A stretch of 64,000 nt of DNA, taken from NCBI GenBank assembly GCA_039090855.1, contig CM077025.1:98126489-98190488 (forward strand), read 5' to 3'. The notes under the pieces are model-generated. The model searched no databases. It saw nothing but the letters and a program-made list of their open reading frames with translations, and was not told the DNA's origin. A program made the position numbers and the translations under genes. Position 1 is the first letter of the stretch. Each line of letters begins with the position of its first letter. Below are positions 1 through 11,090 of the stretch, in pieces. This DNA comes from Macrothele yani. Lineage: Eukaryota > Arthropoda > Arachnida > Araneae > Macrothelidae.

Positions 1-488
1 CATACCATATCCATTTCTCGTCGGCAGTAGTAATACGATGCAAAAAAAACTTTCTTTTTTGTCTTTGAAGCAGCAATTCGCAAATGGTTTTTCGACGTTC
101 AAGGTCTCTTTCCCGCAAAGCATGTGGAACCCAATTCCCTTCTTTTTGCACCATTCCAATAGCAGCTAAACGTTGTGAAATGCATAGTTGACTAACATTT
201 AATGCTTCTATTAGTTCTTTTTGGGTCTGGCACGGATCCTCGTCGTGTAAAGCTTCCGATTCGGCATCAGCAATTTTTTTGGGTGGTCCAGAACGTTCTT
301 TATCACTGACATGAAAATCGTTCCTTTTGAATCGTCTAAACCAATACTCACATGTTTTGATGGTTACGGAATGTTCACCATAGTTTTCTGAACATTAAGC
401 GATAACTGTCTGCAGCACTTTTCTTGACAATAAAGTAATGCACTAACACTTCCCGCAAATGCTGTTATGTCGGGACGAAAGTTGCCAT
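1..488 (-). pseudogene. mariner-like transposase, N-terminal part, broken, runs off the window
   Basis: The minus strand encodes a mariner-type transposase that would cut and paste its own element at TA sites. From about 350 down to 1 the frame is open: a helix-turn-helix region (CEYWFRRFKRNDF), a SGPPKK linker, and then the first catalytic region (ITTADEKW, with the first catalytic Asp) just before the window edge. The likely start Met is the CAT at 486-488, followed by MATFVPT. Two lesions are visible: a TAA eight codons in, and a frameshift near 383 between the RLMFRK and NYGEHSV segments. The second and third catalytic residues lie outside the window, so nothing can be said about them. 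The element's terminal inverted repeat was not identified. The family call is solid; the exact mariner subfamily is not. Confidence 0.85.
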
Positions 489-943
489 TTTCCATCGAGT
501 AAAACAAATACGTCTTCGCACCTCAATCGAACGTCGTATACTGACTCTGGCAACTGGCGTCTCGTACTGCGATATCGCAGTGTTGCCACCTTAAAATACA
601 TGCGAGCAGTACTAAGTACGACACCGAACGGAAATCCCTCAAAACTTATTTATATACCCATACTTTCTCGCACACCGCCATTATGGGAAAGTAATACACT
701 GCTGGACAATTGCTATGGACGGATCATAAACGGCTATATAGCGCATGAAAAAGTAAGTGTGGTTGGATGCCAAGTGAAATAAAATAATGTCAGAATGCCA
801 AGACATTACAAGAAAGACAATTTATTGTGCTCTGAAATCCAGAAGGCTTTGGAACGTGTTCAAGGGACAAACAAGCCATTTTGTGCAGAATACGTAAACG
901 TGAAAAATGCAATTACCGTCCGCAGGCGTTCCGGCGTAAGATG

Positions 944-1982
944 TCAATACGGGATATGGCCACCATGGAGGGCGATGCAAGATTCCACACGTCGTGTCAT
1001 GCTTTGCACAACATCATCAAGCAGTAAGCAGCTGTTGGGGTAATTTATCCCATTCCTCTGTCAGTGCACGGATGAGGGTGTCCTTGTTTATTGGAGGGCA
1101 TTGGCGACCAGCAAGACTCCTCCCCAAAGCATCCCACACATTTTCAATGGGATTCAGATCTGGAGAACGTGCTGGCCATACGAGGCGTTGAATATCCTCG
1201 CTCTCAAGACATTCCTGGACAGCAACTGTTCGATGACATGTTGCGTTGTCGTCCATGAAAATGAATCTATCACCGACAGCACCACGGAACATGCGAACAT
1301 GAGGTAGCAGAACATCATTAATGTATCGTTGGCCAGTCATAGTCCCAGTTGGAAGCACATAGAGGGACGTACGGTCCTTCATCATGATGCCAGCCCATAC
1401 CATGACACTACATGTCGGATATTGGTCCCTTTCCTGTATGTTTGCTGGACAATATGCAGTACCACTATCACGCCAGATCAGTTGTCGTCGACAATCAGAC
1501 GATAGACTGTATCTACTCTCATCTGAGAAGAGGACAGCAGACCAGTCGTTATCAGTCCAATTGCGATGTTGATGGCACCATTGCAAACGGGCGGTACGGT
1601 GACGTCTGTACAATGGGATGCACACAACAGGACGGCGGGCGTATAGTCCTCCTTCATGCAAACGTCTGGCGACAGTTTTTCGGGAGATCCGCTTGCCAGT
1701 AGCAGCCATAAACTGATTTGCTACCTCACTAACTGTGCTGCGCCGGTGTCTTTTTGTTGATAGCACTATGTACCGATCTTCTGCAGGTGTCGTACTGCGA
1801 ACACGACCTCCCCCTCGACGTTTGCTACACTCTCCATTTGCTTGAAATGATTTCCAAAGCCTTGAAACAACACTGTGGCTGACGTCGAACTCCCTGGCAA
1901 CATCTGTTATTTTTCGCCCTTCTTCAATCTTGCCAATAATACGGCCACGCGTAAAATCATCTAGGTGATGTCGGGAAGACAT
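944..1982 (-). pseudogene. Tc1-like DD34E transposase, nearly intact, one C-terminal frameshift
   Basis: This is a cut-and-paste DNA transposase of the Tc1 family. I start it at the Met at 1982 (MSSRHHLDDFTRGRI), because family members begin just before this helix-turn-helix; the open frame extends upstream but looks non-coding. Order along the protein: HTH DNA-binding domain (about residues 5-50), second HTH (about 75-120), then the DDE domain. Catalytic residues are present: Asp in LFSDESRYSL, Asp in MDDNATCHR and Glu in PIENVWDAL, with 34 residues between the last two. The first frame stops at 1017 (PQQLLTA), but the expected tail, ending in LHGGHIPY, continues in the neighbouring frame to a TGA at 944. 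One small indel therefore broke an otherwise full-length gene. Its inverted repeats were not located. It sits head-on against the Tc1 fragment at 2044-2559. Confidence 0.9.
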
Positions 1983-2043
1983 ACTGAAAATTGCAAGTTC
2001 GTCAATTAATTCTTTCCCTTTCAACATTGCGTTTGAAGAGACT

Positions 2044-2559
2044 GTATTCCGCGGCGAGAGACTGTATGACGTCTGCATTATGCATCACGATACCGGTCCG
2101 TCGCCTGGCGTTATGGTTTGGGGCGCAATTCGATATGACAACCGCACCCCTCTGGTACGCATCGCCGGTACACTCAACAGCCACCACTACATCTCCGACG
2201 TTTTGGAGCCTGTAGTCCTCTCTTACCTGCAGCACCTGCCAGCAGCCACGTTTCAACAGGACAATGCGCGCCCGCATGTGGCACGCATCGTGCAACAATT
2301 CTTCACGGCCCACCAGGTGGCACTGCTACCGTGGCCCGCTTGTTTTCCCGATATGTCACCAATCGAACACGTCTGGTCGCTGATCGGCAACCGAGTGGCC
2401 CGGCAAGCACCACCCGCGGCTACGCCTGATGAACTGTGGCAGCGTGTGGAAGCAGCCTGGGCAGACATATTCCACGCCCACATCCAAAGGTTCTTTCGTT
2501 CGATGCCGCGGTGTATAGCGGCCGTTATTGCCAACCATGGGGGCCACACGAACTATTGA
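2044..2559 (+). pseudogene. Tc1-like transposase, C-terminal half (DDE domain)
   Basis: The frame VMVWGAIRYDNRTPLV... ends with the usual Tc1 tail (AAVIANHGGHTNY). It includes the second catalytic Asp (QQDNARPHV) and the Glu (SPIEHVWSL), spaced by 34 residues (DD34E). The first catalytic Asp and both DNA-binding domains are missing upstream, where the opposite-strand transposase at 944-1982 begins. Homology can be followed back to about 2044 (RGERLYDVCIMHH). No internal stop is seen in the surviving part. It belongs to a different Tc1 subfamily from its neighbour. Confidence 0.9.
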
Positions 2560-2994
2560 TGTCTGCGTGTTCCGCAAGTCGAACGGGCCTGTAAGCTCAA
2601 TCGTTTCATCTTTGTATCTGTTGTTATGAGTCCAGTAAATCTGGCTTTGCTATCTCGTGTCCTTCTTGGTGTTGCATTTTGGGTGGCCAGCAGTGTAGAA
2701 TATGAGAAGCAAGAAAATTCGACATAGATTACATTAACTACCCAGCTTTAAAACTTTAGACTTCTGAAAAAAAGAAAAAAAAGCAGACAAACTCTATCAT
2801 ATGGGTTACAACATTGCTCCACCAAGCGCATTCGTAAAACGTTGCACCATTCATAGGCGCCGACTTCTGAAGATTTCGAGGTCTCCAGAATCAAAAGACA
2901 TTTATCGTTTCCAGTGTTGAAATTTCAAATGTATAAATATCGGTTCTTAGTCCTTTATTGCCAATCACTGCAAAATACACCTTACGAAGCAATA

Positions 2995-3206
2995 TTTTTT
3001 TATTGGAGGTTTAATGACATCCGTGAGCAACTCAATGGCCTATAAGCAGTCGCCCGTCCCTAATTTAGGGCCACTGATTCCAGAAAAGGGAGAGAGCCAG
3101 TGCCGTAAGACAAACACAACATCAATGCCTCACTGGGATTCGAACTCGGACCTCATTCGGACGAATGATCATAAGCCCGCGCTTAGACCATCGCGCCACC
3201 GGGGCT
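2995..3206 (-). repeat. tRNA-derived SINE, full length
   Basis: Read on the minus strand, this unit starts with a tRNA-like head (about 3206-3135) carrying an A box (TGGCGCGATGGTCTAAG) and a B box (GAGTTCGAATCCC). A unique body of about 130 bp follows, and it ends in a short A tail (T run at 2995-3001). The same family recurs at 25228, 25543-27250 and 29309-29535. Transcription would be by RNA polymerase III from the internal boxes, with mobilisation by LINE reverse transcriptase; both points are family knowledge. No convincing target duplication was seen, only a possible ACGAAG. Confidence 0.85.
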
Positions 3207-5343
3207 ACACGAAGAATTTTGTAAAATATACCTTGCAATGGATAAATTGAACGATACAGTGAGAAAAAATTAATACAATTTATGTAATAAAATTTCATAC
3301 TGGGAATTTCTCTCCAAGTGTGAATTTATTTACCTCTGATGCTTCAGCATGCTTCCTCGCGGTGTATCAACATATTGTATAAATTCTAATCGAACATAAT
3401 TCATTTTTCACAAAGCCAAGCCTCAGGATCTATTCTGAACTTGCGCCTTATCCCCGATGTCACTGAACAGGTTATTGCACAATTCCAATGAAAGTCGCGC
3501 TCTGTCATCACTATAATGCTTATCAGTTGGTCCATAAGGGCAGAGAATTGTATCCTGGAAACTTTTTCCCCACGAGGTAGTGAGTCGGCTCTTTGTGAAC
3601 TCTGTGGGTGCATAGAGGAACACGATGCGTTGCCCTACGCACTCGCAGACTTCAGAAAGAGCGAGTTACTTGGTTAGCAGCACTGAAAAATAAAGCAATT
3701 GGTTATAATTTCCACATTTTTTAAACTGGTTTTGTTTGATCGAATACATTAAATTTGACTTACAACTTGGCAAATATAGATTTGTTTTAAGTCTTGTGTT
3801 ACGGAGATTTAATATAGGAATATTTGGCATAGATATTAAATCTCATTCGCAACATTTCTTTTGCCTCGTGTTCATTTTCTTTGTCTTCGATCCTGGGAAA
3901 GTTTTATACATTTACCCTATAGTCAGGAAGTATCGGATTTTACAGACTTCCTGACGCATTTTTGTGTTTTCATCTCCAAAGTTATCGCAATGGAGAAAGT
4001 CATTTTCAGACATTGCTTTTGTGCTTTGTAGTCTCACCTTTGATGGTCTAGTGCAATTAGCACCCTTCGCTGTCTTTTATCAAATGTTTCCGAAAGGGAC
4101 GCGGGAAGGGATTGAAATCAGCTTTGAGTTTTGAATATTTGGCCTCCTTTAATCCTTCGAAGTTATCTCAGTGTTTGTTGGACCGAGGGGGTGAACTTCC
4201 CTGAGGAAAAAGCAGGAGCAACACAGTCAGTGTGAAGAGATGTCAGCGAAGTGGTCGTAGGAGCACCAGGGGTGCCTTGTTTTTTTACCACGGCGTTTAA
4301 ACTGGCAGGGGGATAGATTTTTCGGGCGCGCGCGAAGGAAGCCAGAAGGAGCGATCGAAAGTTATAACGTAGGGAAATGAGAAAAGTTCGTCAATATAAC
4401 TAAGATAGGAAGTACTCTAGTGCGTAGCCTGTGGACAACTATACTTCAGTAGATGTAAAACATAAATTATTTTTAAGCGATAAAGCCATCTCCTGAAATA
4501 TTTAGCGCATTACATCATTATGATCAGTTTTTCTGTTCTTTTTTCACGTACGTAGCTGCGTGCCGATCTTTAACTACTGATCCCAAGATAAGAGTCTATT
4601 ATTATTAAAGTCTCTTACATTTTACTGTGAATTTGATCACGCATTATACCATGTAGTTCGGGATTGCTTACGCAGTAGGCACGAAAAATTGTGATAGCAT
4701 TCATGGCGTTGGTCTGCACATTAGTAATAATCGTTATTTACGACGTTAACTGGAACAAACCACATAACACTTGAATTTAATGTAAGAGTGCTGTGTTCGT
4801 TTATTATAAGACCTGTTCGGGTTCGATATTTGACCCTAATTGTAGCTCATTACAGAAAATACATAGCAAAAGAACAGTTGAGAAAGTACCAATTTCAATC
4901 AATTTATTATTTGCTTAAACTTAGAGTGCAGGTTGTTCGAGAGTTATCTTATACTAAATTATGACTTGAATATCTCAGTTCTCTCGTTACTTATTCTGTT
5001 TCCTAATTATTGGCTCTTTCGTATTTATTTCAATTCTACGTAAGTTTCATTCCCTTGCACTATCTTTGTCCGGAGACCCGAAAACGGGTTTCTTCTTAAA
5101 CCATCATCTCGTGACCTCTCTACAGTAACTTCTGCTTTTTCGAGACCCTTGTGTCAGTCCCTGCCTCTCACTTTAGCTCAAAGGGGACAGCGTTTCTCAG
5201 ACACCTCCTGAACAATAAACCAATTCAGCGGTCTGGATGCGCTTTTCGAGTCACAACTTACTAAAAGCTGCGTAGGCCAATAATACGATAAAAAGCACTT
5301 TTAAGAGCACTTTAAAGCACTTTCTGAACTGGTTCTTCAATAC

Positions 5344-5386
<43 letters not shown>

Positions 5387-6965
5387 CCTCTGTCTCTCTC
5401 TCTCTCAACGGAATTCTATAAATGCTCCCTGAAATGTTGTGAAAAAGTAGAAAAAGTTACACAGCATGAGGACAAATATGTACTTCATGGAAATCAAATT
5501 TGTTTTCATTTCCGAAAAGGTGTAAACAGTGGACTTAACTTTCCTGACTGATGATTCTGGTGAAACACAAACATTCAAAACAATATCACCTCTTCTATAA
5601 GACCGACAATCGTTGAAATGTACTTGTCTTTGAATGCCAGAGACACAATTTTGTATTTCATTGCATCAACCAGAGTTTACCAAGTAAATAATCACTAAGT
5701 ATATTGAAGCATCAGAAAAGAAAAAAAAAAAAAAACGAGAAAGAGAGAGAGAGAAACTAAATCTTCTGTCCTTTAAAAGAGGTATTTTTTTCTTTCTTCT
5801 TCTTTAAGGGTGGAAGGAAGAGGTTTTTCGCTTTATTATTTTCCATTGTTTCGATTATGAGGAAAGACGAGCAAAGAAAAGAGAAACTTTCGTAATCCTG
5901 CGCCTTTAAAGACGAAATCTTCCCCGTAATAAAGCCAGCTCAGTTTCTGAACCTTAACTTAATGGTTTTGGCTAATCTGTTGCCTTAGTCTAGTATTTTA
6001 TTTCTTAACTTTAAAGTTACTTTTCTTTTCAGTTGTGCCTCTGTATATACCTTCAGCAGTATGAAGGCAGGGGAGGAAGCTGCAAAGGAGCCTGGCACCG
6101 ATCTTCAATAAAGTTCGCAGCGAAATTCTTTCAGAGCCGCGGTCGGTTTCGAGGATTCTTTCAAATTGATGTCAAGATTGGAAAAAGCTTCTTTGATCTG
6201 CTCCTCCCTTTTTAAAAGATTTCAAGCCAGCAGTTGTGTTCGCCAGACCAATTTCCTCCGAAAAGATTGCGTTTTGCCAATGCGGATTAAAACATAGAGA
6301 GAAAGCGCTGTTTGGATCTATTTTTATTTATAGTTTTAAACGAAACTCAAGTAAACATTGTTTAAAAATAGACGTTCTTATATAGACTCTCTCTCCCTCT
6401 CTCTCTGAAACCCGTTTCTGCTTGCAGCAAGATTAACAGTGATGACTGTTTTTCGGATAAATTCTAAGGCTGCATTTCTCTTTTCTGGATGGGCAACAGA
6501 ATTTGCAATTTCTATGACCTACAAGGTCTGGTTTACTTATTTATTTACCTATTTATTTGAAGTTCACTTATATTTCCGTATCGTCCATACCTGTTCGTTA
6601 TTTTCAAGGAATACATTTGGCTACATAGGTTAAGATCCGAAACGATTTACTTCGCACCAATTATCGTATTAAAGGCCCTGTAAAATATAAAAGAACGAAA
6701 CGTATTCTGGAAAATATACCAGAAAAAAATATTTTAAGAAAGAAACCCAGCAGCTAACTGGAATTAAAAGAGATTTGTTCGGCAAAACAAGAAAAAAAAA
6801 AGATAAAAAAAGAAAGGAGGGTTTTTGAAATGTGCGAAAATCCAGAAAATTTTTCTAAGTCCAGAAACATAGAAATTACTGGTTTCCATGACGTTCCCAA
6901 ATGAATGTTCGCACGAGGCGAGCAAAGTTGGCAAAGGAAACAAAGTAATTTCGTGCTAAAAGTAA
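3207..6965. other. Low-copy intergenic DNA, no gene recognised
   Basis: No reading frame here resembles a known protein, and none is long enough to stand alone. A CT dinucleotide run and an A/GA-rich stretch are listed separately. This is one of the least repeat-derived parts of the window and could include introns or regulatory DNA of a distant host gene, but nothing in the sequence shows that. Confidence 0.5.
5350..5406. repeat. (CT)n microsatellite
   Basis: A nearly pure run of CT repeats with a few interruptions near its right end. A shorter A-rich then GA-rich stretch follows at about 5720-5755. Confidence 0.95.
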
Positions 6966-6969
6966 TCCA

Positions 6970-7602
6970 AGTTAAAAGAAGCAGTGCCGTCTTACGTACG
7001 ATTTATAAAAAGTTTTATGTTAAAAGCATATGTACAGATTAAAAAATATATACACACACATAAGACCTTTCGAGCTTACTATAAGCTCATCCTCAGATGT
7101 AACACAATACTAAATTACAAGCGAGTAGGTGGTAGTTGTGTATCATGGGAGCACACTCACAAATGGCGCAGTTCAAAGCAAGGTCAGCGCATGCGCCGAA
7201 ATAATTGAGCAAATTTGTCTTCCGGATCATCTGTATGCTTTTAACGGTCCATTAATTGTTTCCAGGGGAGGGGGATGGCACATGGGTATTCTTCATTACA
7301 GCAAAGATGGCTGTATTTGTAAATCAACAAACTCTATGTGAAAAGAAGAGTTGAACGTACCCTCAGAGTGTTCGAAATAATTATATCTTTCCGATTAGGG
7401 GTAAATTTGCCCCCTAAGTAGAGACTGGAGAGGGCTGTTGAAGTGGAGGATGTTCGAATATTATATTTGTGTTCCGAGGTTCTACAGCTCAAAGGACGAC
7501 AGGTGGAAACCACGTACATCGTGTTTTGAACCCCTTCTTGCGAGGCTTTAAGTGCTATGGCGTAAGTGCCATGCCGTTTATCTAGTTCGACTACATCCCT
7601 GT
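6970..7602 (+). repeat. Left inverted terminal repeat of the Penelope-like element
   Basis: This arm matches the reverse complement of 8437-9049 almost throughout, with scattered substitutions and small indels. Landmarks: GCCGTCTTACG, TGTTAAAAGCATATGTACA, CATAAGACCTTTCGAG, CAGGGGAGGGGGAT and GACGACAGGTGGAA. Confidence 0.85.
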
Positions 7603-7617
7603 CACATCTTATAGTTG

Positions 7618-8440
7618 TCAGGATATTATTTGTCGTAATTCCAAAGCTAGTTTTTTATGTTTTTTACAGATAGCTGTTAAGTGGTTGGTAACACCAGGTA
7701 TGAACGGTACAGAACCAACATATTTAATAGGTTGGATTGCTCTAGTTAAAATTGAAGAGGGCCTCGAAGTAGTACGTCGTATCAGTTTTTGGACAGTTTG
7801 TGCTGGGTATCCATATTCTGCAGCTAGTTTTTTATATATATGCAAACCTCATATTGCGGAAGGCAATGTTCGATAAGTGTGTAATAGCCCACCTTATAAA
7901 AAAATGCAAAGATAATAACTTTTGACATCTGAGGTGAAATGAGTGGAATGGAAATAAAGTAGCATTAGAGCATAGTTTTCTGTAGACGGAATAGAAAATT
8001 ACATTAGCAATTGGATCCCGGTATAACTTGAAGTCCAAGAATGGGAGGGACTGATTTTCTTCTAGTTCCAGATGGAGGGGATTTAGATGACATGTTTTCA
8101 GCAAAGACATTTAGAGCTCCAGAGTTGAGGGCCAAAAAATTATAATATCATCTACATACCGTAGACACAGTAACGGTTGAATCGGGGCCTGTGGAATAAT
8201 ATCTTATGATGGAGAAGATTTAGATGACATGTTTTCAGCAAAGGCATTCAGTAACTTGATGGAGGAGATTTTAAATAACATGTTTTCAGCAAAGGCATTT
8301 AGAGTTTCCAGAGTTGAGGGCCAAAAAATTATAATAACATCGACATACCGTAGATATAGTAAGGGTTGAATCGGGGCCTGTGGGATAATATCTTCTTCAA
8401 GGGACTGGAGTAGCACCTCGACAAGGAGGGTAATCGAGAT
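7618..8440 (-). pseudogene. Penelope-like reverse transcriptase, C-terminal half, broken
   Basis: On the minus strand, from high to low coordinates: a LLVEVLLQSLEED segment, PIQPLLYLRYVDV (the catalytic YVDD box with the second Asp changed to Val), a repeated copy of the same block with an intact RYVDDIIIFWPS (about 8136-8160), then LELEENQSLPFLDFKLYRDP (about 8040-7990). Thumb-like sequence follows (YKKLAAEYGYPAQTV; VGSVPFIPGV). This order and the LPFLD motif are typical of Penelope-like reverse transcriptases, which prime on exposed chromosome ends or nicks. Frames shift several times and the N-terminal fingers are missing or lie beyond the inverted repeat. No activity is expected. Confidence 0.8.
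8079..8395. repeat. Local tandem duplication of the YVDD-coding block
   Basis: A block holding GACATGTTTTCAGCAAAG, GAGTTGAGGGCCAAAAAATT and TTGAATCGGGGCCTGTGG occurs twice in direct orientation (about 8085-8205 and about 8278-8395). An extra short copy of the first part lies between them. One copy keeps YVDD and the other reads YVDV. Confidence 0.8.
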
Positions 8441-9049
8441 GTAGTCGAACCAGATTAACCACACGGCATTTACTCCATGCCACTTAAAGCCTCGCAGGAA
8501 GGGGTTCAAAACACGATGAACGTGGGTTCCACCTGTCGTCCTTTGAGCTGTAGAACCTCGGAACACAAATATAATATTCGAACATCCTCCACTTCACAGC
8601 CTTCTCCAGACTCTACTTAGGGGGCAAACATACCCCTATATGGGAAGATATAATTATTTTGAACACTCCGAGGTTACGTTCAACTCTTCTTTTCACAGAG
8701 AGTTCGTTGATTTACAAATACAGCTGCCACCTTTGCTGTGATGAAGAATGCCCATGTACTATCCCCCTCCCCTGGAAAAAATTAATGGATCATGAAAAAC
8801 ATACAGATGATCCGGAAGACAAGTTTGCTCAATTATTTCTGCGCATGCGTTGACCTTGCTTTGACCTGCATCATTTGTGAATGTGCTCCCATGCACGCTT
8901 GTAATTTAGTATTGTTTTACATCTCGATGATCTTAGCTAAACTCGAAAGGTCTTATGTGTGTGTATATATAAACTTTAATTTGTACATATGCTTTTAACA
9001 TAAAACGTTTTATAAAATCGTGTGTAAGACGGCATTGCTTCTTTTAATT
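8437..9049 (-). repeat. Right inverted terminal repeat of the Penelope-like element
   Basis: This is the inverted partner of 6970-7602. The outer end reads GTGTAAGACGGCATTGCTTC and the inner end GATGTAGTCGAAC. The pair forms a very large potential stem with a spacer of about 830 bp. Confidence 0.85.
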
Positions 9050-9217
9050 TGGGAAGCTGGCTAAAAAAAAAAACTTTTCCAAGGCCTTTTGAGTGAAAAA
9101 CTGTTTGTTGTTGCTGCGAGAATTTTTTTCGGTGCTTTATTTTTCTGTTTTTAGGCTCCCCTCTTTTCTGCTTCCTGGTGCGTGATGTTGCTCTTCGGAT
9201 GCAATTACAGGTAATGT

Positions 9218-9361
9218 ATGTGTTACGAGGATGGGTTTAATATTACTATCTAAACTTCCTATATCAAATCATCGATATTTTTTTACAATTGAGAAGTATT
9301 ATTACGAGGATTTAATATAGGAAGTTTAGATAGTAATATTAAACCCATCTTCGTAACACAT
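9218..9361. repeat. 47-bp inverted repeat (fold-back)
   Basis: Arms 9218-9264 and 9315-9361 are reverse complements with one visible mismatch (CCTCG against CTTCG). They are separated by a 50-bp spacer. No coding content. It could be a small fold-back transposon or a snap-back insertion product. Confidence 0.9.
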
Positions 9362-10756
9362 TTTCTATTCCAACATTTATTTATTTTTTTGTTTCATAGT
9401 GCATGGGAGCAACGTTTTCATTCCCCTTATCTCGATAAAGCAATCTTTGGGTTTACGCCTTGTTGCCCAATATGCAGACACTTTTCTTAGGGATTTAACA
9501 ATGAGACGAGCATTCCGCAGGATTCACCTTTGTTTTGTATAGACACCTTTGGTGGTAGACAGCTATTTTTAGATTATCTGGTATTTTGATTGCGCTTCCG
9601 AAAAGGAGGACGCATTTTAGAAGCCCTTCCGAGCACTTAGATTTGATTAGTGGACTCCTCCTTTCTTAGGCCCGGGACCAGGCACAGGAGGTGAGGGACA
9701 AATTGCTTGCAGAGAGTGGGAGAGTTTCTGACTTTCGCCCGAGGGCGGAACGGTTTTCAGGCATTTTGTTGGTCGGAAAGGGGAGTCAACGAGGAGAAAC
9801 GAGGGAGAAAGGGGTGGAACTTGGGAAGAGCGCGAAGTAGGTATCCCGAGCTCCGAAAACAGGAGTTCAACGTACGACGAAGAGACGTGCATTTGAACTA
9901 GCCGAGAAACCGAGTAGTGTAATCACTGGGAAGTGAAAGATTTTAGGAAAGCACGCTTAAAATCAGAAAAAGAAATAAAGGTTATATACGCGAACGTAGG
10001 GTTTTTAAACAACGGAGTAAGACCCTAGGATAGCCTCTGCCAGTTTTATTAGAGTAAGTAAATGTCATCAGATATAATTTGTGTCCTCCATTCGATATTT
10101 TCAAGTTTATTTTCCCCGAGTTAGGAATCAAGAAATTTACTTATTATTCTGTATATTTTTGCAACAAGTGTAATATAAGTTATCTCGGAAGTAACATATA
10201 ACAATAATTATTTTAGTATAAGATAAAGATATGTATATCGCCGAACATTATTACATATGTATAGGGCAGCTTGACATTTCACCTTCTTAGCGGGAAATAA
10301 TATACTCCTACAACTATTTTTTTTCAAACTTTTGTTATTACTCTATCCTATCAAGGCAACCTGCTCCCGCTTTTATTCTCCTATTTTTTCAGCCTTTCCA
10401 AGAGGTCCAGCGAGTTGCAGCTGGAAGAACATTAAACATTTTTGAGGTTTTCAGCGTTTCGTTTCCATTCACTTCGCGAAGAATGACACTCTTTCCCTAA
10501 AGAAACTGACTAGATAAAAACATCAATTTCTCTAACGATGTCATTAACTTACCTTTGGTCCTCCCCGGTAATCGAATGGTAAGAGAGGCGTTGGCTAGTC
10601 TTCCGATCCCGATTTTCGGATGAGGCATGGGTGGTGCATCTGCCCCACTGGTTCAATTCTGCTCCTCTTCGGAAGTAGTGGCCCAAATTAGAAATATACG
10701 ACCGCTAACAGCCCCAACATTGCAAGATTGGCCGTTACCCCTCCCGCGTAGCATCA
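9362..10756. other. Unassigned intergenic DNA
   Basis: Short open frames exist (for example around 9650-9900), but none resembles a protein family I know. I see no repeat structure beyond A/T-rich stretches. Confidence 0.4.
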
Positions 10757-11090
10757 CTTCCCCTAATCCGTTTCCCCTAATTGCTGTTTGCCCTAATTAC
10801 GTTTACCCCAATCACGTTTCTCCGAAATCACTTTTACTCGAATTCTCATTTCCCCTAATTTCATTTGCCCTAAATCTCGTTTCCCCTAATTCATGTTTGC
10901 CCTAAACACGTTTGCCCCAAAACGTTTCCCCGAAATCGCTTTTACCCGAATTCCCATTTCGCCTAATTTCTTTTGCCCTAATCTCGTTTCCCTAATCACG
11001 TTTGCCTTAAACACGTTTGCCCGTATCAAGTTTTCCCTAATTCACGTTTGCTTTGTTTCGCGTTTGCCTTGTTTCGCGTTTGCCTAATTT
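10757..11090 (+). repeat. CCCTAA-containing degenerate minisatellite, copy 1
   Basis: Irregular units of about 18-22 bp of the form CGTTTCCCCTAATT / CGTTTGCCCTAAAC are repeated for about 330 bp. The hexamer CCCTAA recurs in many units. A second array of the same motif, in the opposite orientation, lies at 13598-13885. Open frames crossing the array are by-products of the repeat. Confidence 0.85.

Larger units (their letters stand above)
697..2695 (+). mobile_element. Old Tc1-like element, interrupted by another Tc1 transposase
   Basis: A plus-strand Tc1 transposase C-terminal half lies at 2044-2559. The right end looks like a Tc1 terminus: CCAGCAGTGTA, with TA at 2696-2697. A matching CACTGCTGG begins at 697 after a TA, so I propose 697-2695 as the element. 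The left boundary is weak because only about nine bases agree. The N-terminal half of this transposase was not found. In its place is an opposite-strand Tc1 transposase (944-1982), so the element is best read as an old copy hit by a second transposon. The stretch 489-940 otherwise holds nothing I recognise. Confidence 0.5.
6970..9050 (-). mobile_element. Penelope-like retroelement with ~0.6 kb inverted terminal repeats
   Basis: Two long arms, 6970-7602 and 8437-9049, are inverted copies of each other and flank a degraded Penelope-like reverse transcriptase on the minus strand. Shared landmarks include GCCGTCTTAC near both outer ends, CATAAGACCTTTCGAG, GGGAGGGGGAT, and CACCTGTCGTCCTTTGAGCT further in. 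Penelope elements are known for LTR-like repeats that may be direct or inverted, which fits. The arms also hold short stretches resembling the region before the Penelope GIY-YIG nuclease (for example SLIYKYSC in the right arm on the plus strand), but a full GIY-YIG motif is not seen. The element is dead. Confidence 0.75.

Noticed and set aside
795..1043. Frame beginning MPRHYKKDNLLCSEIQKALERV, reminiscent of a psq/pogo-type DNA-binding start
   Set aside because: The similarity is limited to a few residues and continues into sequence antisense to a Tc1 gene; not enough to call a gene.
3014..3250. Open frame across the SINE at 3.0 kb, and similar frames at 25.6-27.3 kb and 29.3 kb
   Set aside because: They are translations of the SINE body (CNSMGYKQSPVPNLG-like) repeated wherever the SINE occurs; not a protein family.
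9647..9901. Overlapping frames on both strands
   Set aside because: No recognisable domain, no supporting context.
10627..11087. Phenylalanine/proline-rich frames
   Set aside because: They are produced by the CCCTAA minisatellite.
10757..11090. Telomeric repeat tract
   Set aside because: CCCTAA occurs only as part of a degenerate ~20-bp unit, not as a head-to-tail hexamer; a telomere origin is unsupported.
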